DNA from: an uncultured Ruminococcus sp.
GTDB lineage: Bacteria; Bacillota; Clostridia; Oscillospirales; Ruminococcaceae
Reading direction: 5' to 3'
DNA length: 64,000 bases
Assembly: GCA_945868475.1 (NCBI GenBank)
Contig: CAMBLM010000002.1
Location: 124,001 to 188,000, forward strand
The notes beneath the pieces were generated by a model. That model made no database searches. It saw only the letters and a program-made list of their open reading frames with translations, and was not told the origin of the DNA. Below, piece by piece: positions 59,524 to 64,000 of the stretch (its first letter is position 1; every line of letters begins with the position of its first letter). A program made the translations under genes and the position numbers.

Positions 59524-62500
59524 TCATAACGAAATTTCTATCTCCCTATCAAGGCTGAAAGAATAAAGAAAAGCCTGACGCACCCTGATATGGAAAATTT
59601 TCTCCAGAGCGGCACTGTACAGAACGAGCTGTCGGCGGTAGCGGTCGGCAAGGACTTCACCGCTCTTCACGCGGTCGGTCTTGTAATCGACAAGCACTGT
59701 TTCGCCGTCCTCGAAGAAGATACAGTCGGCGATGCCCTGAAGCATACTGCTGCTATTATTATACTCCAAACCGTACATTCCGTCAAGACCCAGCTTTGAT
59801 ATTTCGACAAGAAATTTCTGCTCCCGGTGCACCTCGGGCGAGCGCTTCATTCGCTCGTAAAGCGGCGAACGGAAGAATGCTCTTATATGCTCAATATCAA
59901 GTGAACGGCGTTCTGCGGAGCTGATGATGCCGAGCGTTTCAAGGCGTTCGGCTTCGGCTTCGGGGTCTTTTTCCGCAGCGGCATAATCGGCGTACTGCAT
60001 AAAGGTATGCGTTGCCGTTCCTATCTCTGCGGCGGTAAGCTTTCCGTGATCTGCGGCGAATTCGGGGCGGCGCAGGAAAACCTCGGAACTCTCGCTTTTG
60101 GCTATCTCGGTTATGGTGAGCTTCGCAAGCGTTTCGGTAAGTCCGCTGTTATAATGGCAGTTGAAATTATCAAGCAGCTTTCGGACGCTCTCCTCTTCCG
60201 CAAGTGCTTTCGCTTCTTCGGGAGCTTTTTCATCGGCGGAAGTATCCTCGAACGAGGATATTTTTATCTTCGATCTGCCGGTTCGTGTCGGGACGTAGAT
60301 CTCATTCTGTATTCGGCAGGAGTCGGGGTGCGTGAGCAGTATCGCAAGCAGCCAGTCGAGCATTGACTGTGCCTTTACCGCCGACGGATTTCCGTTCTCT
60401 GCGGCAAGCTGGGCAGCACACTGAGCAATTCGGCGGCGGGTATTGTCGCTGTCGGGGACGGTTATGAAAAGCCGTTCCTTTGCTCTTGTGAGTGCAACAT
60501 AAAGCAGTCGCATCTCCTCGCTTATGCTCTCGCGTCGGTTCACGCAGGATATCGCATAGCGTGGGAACGAATCGTAAAGCTGACCCGTTTCGAGGTTCTG
60601 GATCTTGAAGCCGATGCCGAGGTCAAGATGTATCTGCATACGGTTCGTGCAGTCTGTAAGGTTGAATTTCCGCGAAGTTCCGCAGAGAAAAACGAACGGA
60701 TATTCAAGTCCCTTTGATTTGTGTATGGTCTTTACCGAAACTGCGTTGTCGGCAGGCGAAACGACCGAGGCACGGACAAAATCGCCGCCGTTTTCCGAAA
60801 CATCGTTAAGATAGCGTATAAATCCCGACAGGCCGCCCGAGGAATTCTGCTCATACGATTTTGCATATTCGAGGAGCAGGCGCAGGTTTGCTTTTTTCTG
60901 CTCGCCGTCCGAGTAAACGCTCATAGATGAAAGGAAATCCGTGCTGTCATAAACGGTCACGATGAGCCTTTCAAGGCTTTGCGAAGCGGCGCATATACGC
61001 AGGCTCCTGAAAATCTTACAGAAGCGTTCAAGCTTTGCTTTTGCGGAGTAGTTACTTTCCTCCCCGACCGCTTTCAGAACGGCTTTGTATAGCTTTTCGT
61101 CACGATTTTCCGAAAGCAGGCGAAGCTCCGCCATCTCGTCAGCATCGAGCATAAACATCGGCGACATCAGCACTGAAACGAGCGGTATATCCTGCATCGG
61201 GTCATCTATGACTTTAAGCAGATTGAGAAGCACCGATATTTCGCGTGACTGTAAATAGCTTACGGTTTCTTCGCAGACCGCTTTTATGCCCATTGCGTTG
61301 AGTTCATCGGCGTAAAGCTGTCCCCTCGCTCTGTCACGGAGCAGAACGCAGAAATCGCGCGGCTCGCAAGGGCGCATTTCACCCTTGTCAAAAACCTTTT
61401 CGATGCCGAGCATCGACTTTATCCTTGAAGCCGCCGCACGAGCCTCCGCCTGAGCCGCAGAGAGCGATTCTTCGCCGCTTTCATCGTCCGAAGATACTGT
61501 TATAACGCCCTTGTCGGGGGAGAAAATTATCTCGGTCGCGCGGTCGGCATCGGGATAATTTGCGCCGTATTCAAGCTTCTCATTATCGGTATAATCTATG
61601 CCGCCGTTATCCCTGTCCATAATGTTTTCAAACACATCGTTGACGAAATCGACAACATCGCGGCTGCTTCGGAAATTTCGGTTGAGAAGCACCGCAGCAT
61701 TCGTTCCCGTGAAGCCTTTTTCATAAGGTTCGGACGAGTCGAGGACTTCGAGGAAATTATTCGGGTTCGCGAGTCGGAAACGGTATATCGACTGCTTTAC
61801 ATCGCCCACGACAAAGAGGTTGTCGCCGCCCTTTTCGGCTGTGCCGTTGTGTGAGAGCATACGGAAAATGACGCTCTGCGTGTTGTTTGCGTCCTGAAAT
61901 TCGTCTATCATTATCAGCTTGTAATACTCGGAAAGCTCACGGGCAAGCGGCGTTCGGATGATGTTTCCGTTATCGTCCTTTCTGCACAGAAGCTTTACCG
62001 CAAGCTGTTCCGCATCGGAGAAGCCGAGCGCGTTTTTGTCGGTCTTGATGGCGTTTATCTCTTTGATAAGCTCCTTGACGAGAAGCGAAACGCCGTCGAT
62101 GATCTCGGCGTTCACTTTGTAGTCGTCCGTAATGTTTTTAAGTGAAAAGACATTGCCGCAGGCATCATTCGCAAGCTTTTTGTATCGGTCACGGAAGTCC
62201 TTTACCGCATCGATAACGGCGGCATCGTCCGAGTCTTTTTCCGTTTTCGGATAGCGGCAGGTATCAAACCTGATCGGCTTGGGCATTCTCTCGTCCCATG
62301 GCAAAGCCGTATCTTTCACACGCACGGCAAGCTGTTCAAAAAGCTGTGCTTCGCCCGTGATGATGCTCTGCGCCTTTGATTTTCCGTCGTCGGGAACTAT
62401 TTCAGCCGCATAGAAAGCCAGTGCCGCCGCACTTCTGAACTGCTGCGAGATATACTCCGAATACGCCGCCGCAAGAGGGTCTGTTCGTTCATCGAAAGGC

Positions 62501-63105
62501 TGTTCGTAACGCTTTTTCGCGCTGTCGAGGAAGTCGGTCGGGAACGGGAGCGACATTATGAAGCGGTATATTGCGAGCATCGTTTTTTCCAGCTCGGTAT
62601 CTCCCCTTGCGCCCGAACAGGTGAAGTCCGCAAGCTTTTTCATAAGCTCGGGCTTTTCGCCGTAAAGACGTTCAAAGACATTCTCGGAGGCTTTCGCAAC
62701 GATGAGCTTTTCCTCCGAATCATCAATAATGCGGAAGCCTGCCGAAACATCGAGCGACTGGACATTTTCCCTTATAAGATCAAAGCAGAATGAATGTATG
62801 GTCGAAATTTTCGCCGATGGGATAAGCGCCTGCTGGCTGAAAAGCCACTCGTTCGAGGGGTCGGCTTCGAGCTGTTTAGCTATCGCATCGGACAAACGCT
62901 GTTTCATCTGCGCCGCCGCATCGTTAGTGAATGTTACAACGATTATCTTATCGGCAGGAACGCGGTTCTCGTTATCGGAGAGGATACGGAGCAGCCTTTC
63001 GACCAGAACGGAAGTCTTGCCGCTTCCTGCCGCCGCCGAAACTATGACCGATGTGTTTCTCGCTTCAATAGCTTCAAGCTGTCGGTCTGTCCATTTATCA
63101 GCCAT
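59524..63105 (-). CDS. addA: ATP-dependent helicase/nuclease subunit AddA
   Basis: AddA pairs with AddB as the Gram-positive counterpart of RecBCD, processing double-strand ends for recombination. The 1193-residue protein has UvrD-type helicase motifs: VSAAAGSGKTSVLVERLL (about 19-36, Walker A), TFTNDAAAQMKQRL, IDEFQDANNTQSVIF (about 400) and VKTIHKSKGLEYPFVFL. A C-terminal RecB-type nuclease has LVDYKTDRV near 1150. Its ATG lies eight bases inside the addB stop region (ATGGCTGA overlap), so translation is coupled. Confidence 0.95.
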   Translation of the reverse strand: MADKWTDRQLEAIEARNTSVIVSAAAGSGKTSVLVERLLRILSDNENRVPADKIIVVTFTNDAAAQMKQRLSDAIAKQLEADPSNEWLFSQQALIPSAKISTIHSFCFDLIRENVQSLDVSAGFRIIDDSEEKLIVAKASENVFERLYGEKPELMKKLADFTCSGARGDTELEKTMLAIYRFIMSLPFPTDFLDSAKKRYEQPFDERTDPLAAAYSEYISQQFRSAAALAFYAAEIVPDDGKSKAQSIITGEAQLFEQLAVRVKDTALPWDERMPKPIRFDTCRYPKTEKDSDDAAVIDAVKDFRDRYKKLANDACGNVFSLKNITDDYKVNAEIIDGVSLLVKELIKEINAIKTDKNALGFSDAEQLAVKLLCRKDDNGNIIRTPLARELSEYYKLIMIDEFQDANNTQSVIFRMLSHNGTAEKGGDNLFVVGDVKQSIYRFRLANPNNFLEVLDSSEPYEKGFTGTNAAVLLNRNFRSSRDVVDFVNDVFENIMDRDNGGIDYTDNEKLEYGANYPDADRATEIIFSPDKGVITVSSDDESGEESLSAAQAEARAAASRIKSMLGIEKVFDKGEMRPCEPRDFCVLLRDRARGQLYADELNAMGIKAVCEETVSYLQSREISVLLNLLKVIDDPMQDIPLVSVLMSPMFMLDADEMAELRLLSENRDEKLYKAVLKAVGEESNYSAKAKLERFCKIFRSLRICAASQSLERLIVTVYDSTDFLSSMSVYSDGEQKKANLRLLLEYAKSYEQNSSGGLSGFIRYLNDVSENGGDFVRASVVSPADNAVSVKTIHKSKGLEYPFVFLCGTSRKFNLTDCTNRMQIHLDLGIGFKIQNLETGQLYDSFPRYAISCVNRRESISEEMRLLYVALTRAKERLFITVPDSDNTRRRIAQCAAQLAAENGNPSAVKAQSMLDWLLAILLTHPDSCRIQNEIYVPTRTGRSKIKISSFEDTSADEKAPEEAKALAEEESVRKLLDNFNCHYNSGLTETLAKLTITEIAKSESSEVFLRRPEFAADHGKLTAAEIGTATHTFMQYADYAAAEKDPEAEAERLETLGIISSAERRSLDIEHIRAFFRSPLYERMKRSPEVHREQKFLVEISKLGLDGMYGLEYNNSSSMLQGIADCIFFEDGETVLVDYKTDRVKSGEVLADRYRRQLVLYSAALEKIFHIRVRQAFLYSFSLDREIEISL

Positions 63106-64000
63106 TGTTCATCTCTCCTTTCCCGGTTTCTTCGCGGATAATGCCGTCAAGCTTTGCCCTCATTTTCTCGGCGGCTTCGGGGTCGTAATCACGGTGGATA
63201 ATATTCGGAAAATTGCCGCAGACGGAGCTGTAGTCGCAGTATGAGCATGGTGAAACACTGCCGTTCCGAAGCGGATCAGCCGCTATTTCGCCGTTCTTTA
63301 TGCTCAGAGCGGTTTCCGTCAGGATCTCAGCCGAATATTTTCGCAAAGCGGATATCTGATCTTCGGTGATAACGCTTGAATTGCTGTAAAAATCGCCGTC
63401 ATTCTTGATCTTTACGGGGATAAAAGTGCCGCTAAGACCGTTTTCCATTGCGCCTGCGATATCGACATCGGCAACGACTATGCCGTCCATTTTGCAGCCC
63501 TTTTTCTCATAGGAAAGCTTCTCGTCCTCGGTCGGCTCTCTGCCGAGGGAGGGAACGTTGTCCTTTGCATGCATATATAGGACGCCTGCAGGCAAAGCTT
63601 CGTGATATCTGCCCTCGTTGAGCGGCGCATCGGGGTCGGTAACGGCGAAGATATACAGAAGCATCTGCATATTTATACCATAATAAAGGTCGGCAAGTGA
63701 GAACACCTTTGAACCCGTTTTGTAGTCAACGACACGGACGTAGGTTATGCCGTCCTTTACGAATGTGTCTATTCGGTCAACTGCGCCTACAAAGCTTACC
63801 TTTGTTCTGTCGGGGAGCTGTATTGTGACGGGCTTTTCGTCACTGCCCTCGGCGTAGGAAAGCGTATATTCAAAGCTTGACGGCGAAAAATCGGACTGCG
63901 CAAATTCAAGCTTCAGGCGATAGATGATATCCGTCAGCGTTTCAGCCATTCGCACGAACGCCGCAACGAAGCGTTTTGTCTTGCCGTAGCTTCCGCCGAC
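63098..64000 (-). CDS. addB: ATP-dependent nuclease subunit AddB (C-terminal part, cut by window edge)
   Basis: The reading frame runs open from the window edge (VGGSYGKTKRFVAAFVRMAE) to the stop at 63098, so only about the last 300 residues are seen; the ATG or GTG in the track near 63955 is internal. The fragment holds the RecB-type nuclease domain (FVGAVDRIDTFV, VVDYKTGSK, MQMLLYIFAV) and the C-terminal cysteines CSYCDYSSVC that help bind the AddB iron-sulfur cluster. addA follows with an eight-base overlap. Confidence 0.93.
   Translation of the reverse strand, partial: VGGSYGKTKRFVAAFVRMAETLTDIIYRLKLEFAQSDFSPSSFEYTLSYAEGSDEKPVTIQLPDRTKVSFVGAVDRIDTFVKDGITYVRVVDYKTGSKVFSLADLYYGINMQMLLYIFAVTDPDAPLNEGRYHEALPAGVLYMHAKDNVPSLGREPTEDEKLSYEKKGCKMDGIVVADVDIAGAMENGLSGTFIPVKIKNDGDFYSNSSVITEDQISALRKYSAEILTETALSIKNGEIAADPLRNGSVSPCSYCDYSSVCGNFPNIIHRDYDPEAAEKMRAKLDGIIREETGKGEMNNG

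Overview
The window looks like a chromosomal segment of a Gram-positive, low-to-moderate GC member of the Clostridia, most like the Ruminococcus/Oscillospiraceae group. The basis is the SCIFF peptide with its radical SAM maturase next to yajC, a tetrahydrofolate riboswitch in front of a folT-type transporter gene, the Firmicutes gene orders plsX-rnc-smc-ftsY and yqeG/leuS/rsfS/yqeK/nadD/yhbY, addAB in place of recBCD, infC-rpmI-rplT, and a textbook CIRCE operator. Species is not claimed.

Layout. 1-1.1 kb: a zinc-ribbon protein, a tRNA-like element and a sigma factor (minus strand). 1.5-4.2 kb: yajC, a TIGR04086-type membrane protein, SCIFF and its maturase scfB (plus). 4.2-12 kb: tfoX-like gene, purB, DUF1934, murI, ddl, an amidase, an esterase-like protein, a flavin reductase and an AraC regulator. 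12-20 kb: MITE copy A, a zeta-toxin-like ATPase, tRNA-Thr(CGT), a histidine phosphatase, an alanine/sodium symporter with a large extra loop, clpB, a small DUF6514-like gene, and smpB with tmRNA (ssrA). 20-31 kb: an orphan CIRCE, tcdA, a CPBP protease, carboxynorspermidine dehydrogenase, yfhO, a flippase, and mazG-hup-rqcP. 31-36 kb: citrate synthase, DUF1294, a chemoreceptor, and folT behind a THF riboswitch. 36-64 kb: almost entirely minus-strand housekeeping genes. In transcription order these are addB-addA, a membrane-anchored helix-turn-helix protein and an antitoxin fragment; infC-rpmI-rplT; trmH-dprA-topA-zinc ribbon-trmFO-two PH-like membrane proteins-plsX-rnc-radical SAM-smc-ftsY-rdgB; a tandem pair of small membrane genes, one frameshifted; yhbY-nadD-yqeK-rsfS-leuS; rpsU; yqeG.

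Two repeat systems stand out. (1) Six intergenic regions carry a composite, nested palindromic element with AT-rich outer arms (AATGCGTAATTCGTAATT or AATTCCGAATTCC types) and a central strong hairpin that looks like a terminator. Most also carry GC-rich GGGCGGATAT/ATCCGCCC blocks between arm and hairpin. The arms abut or run into the stop codons of the flanking genes, so several proteins end in residues coded by the repeat. (2) A 102-bp terminal-inverted-repeat element (CTAAACACC...GGTGTTTAG, flanked by TA) is present in two near-identical copies and one decayed copy and behaves like a MITE.

No CRISPR array, prophage, rRNA operon or transposase gene is visible. Many promoters are near-consensus sigma-A type with 16-18 bp spacing, several with an extended -10. 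The AddB gene runs off the right edge. The closest thing to an undescribed system is the stop-codon-abutting nested palindromes. The tRNA-like element, the FtsY with its acidic tail at the C-terminus, and the orphan CIRCE also deserve checking.
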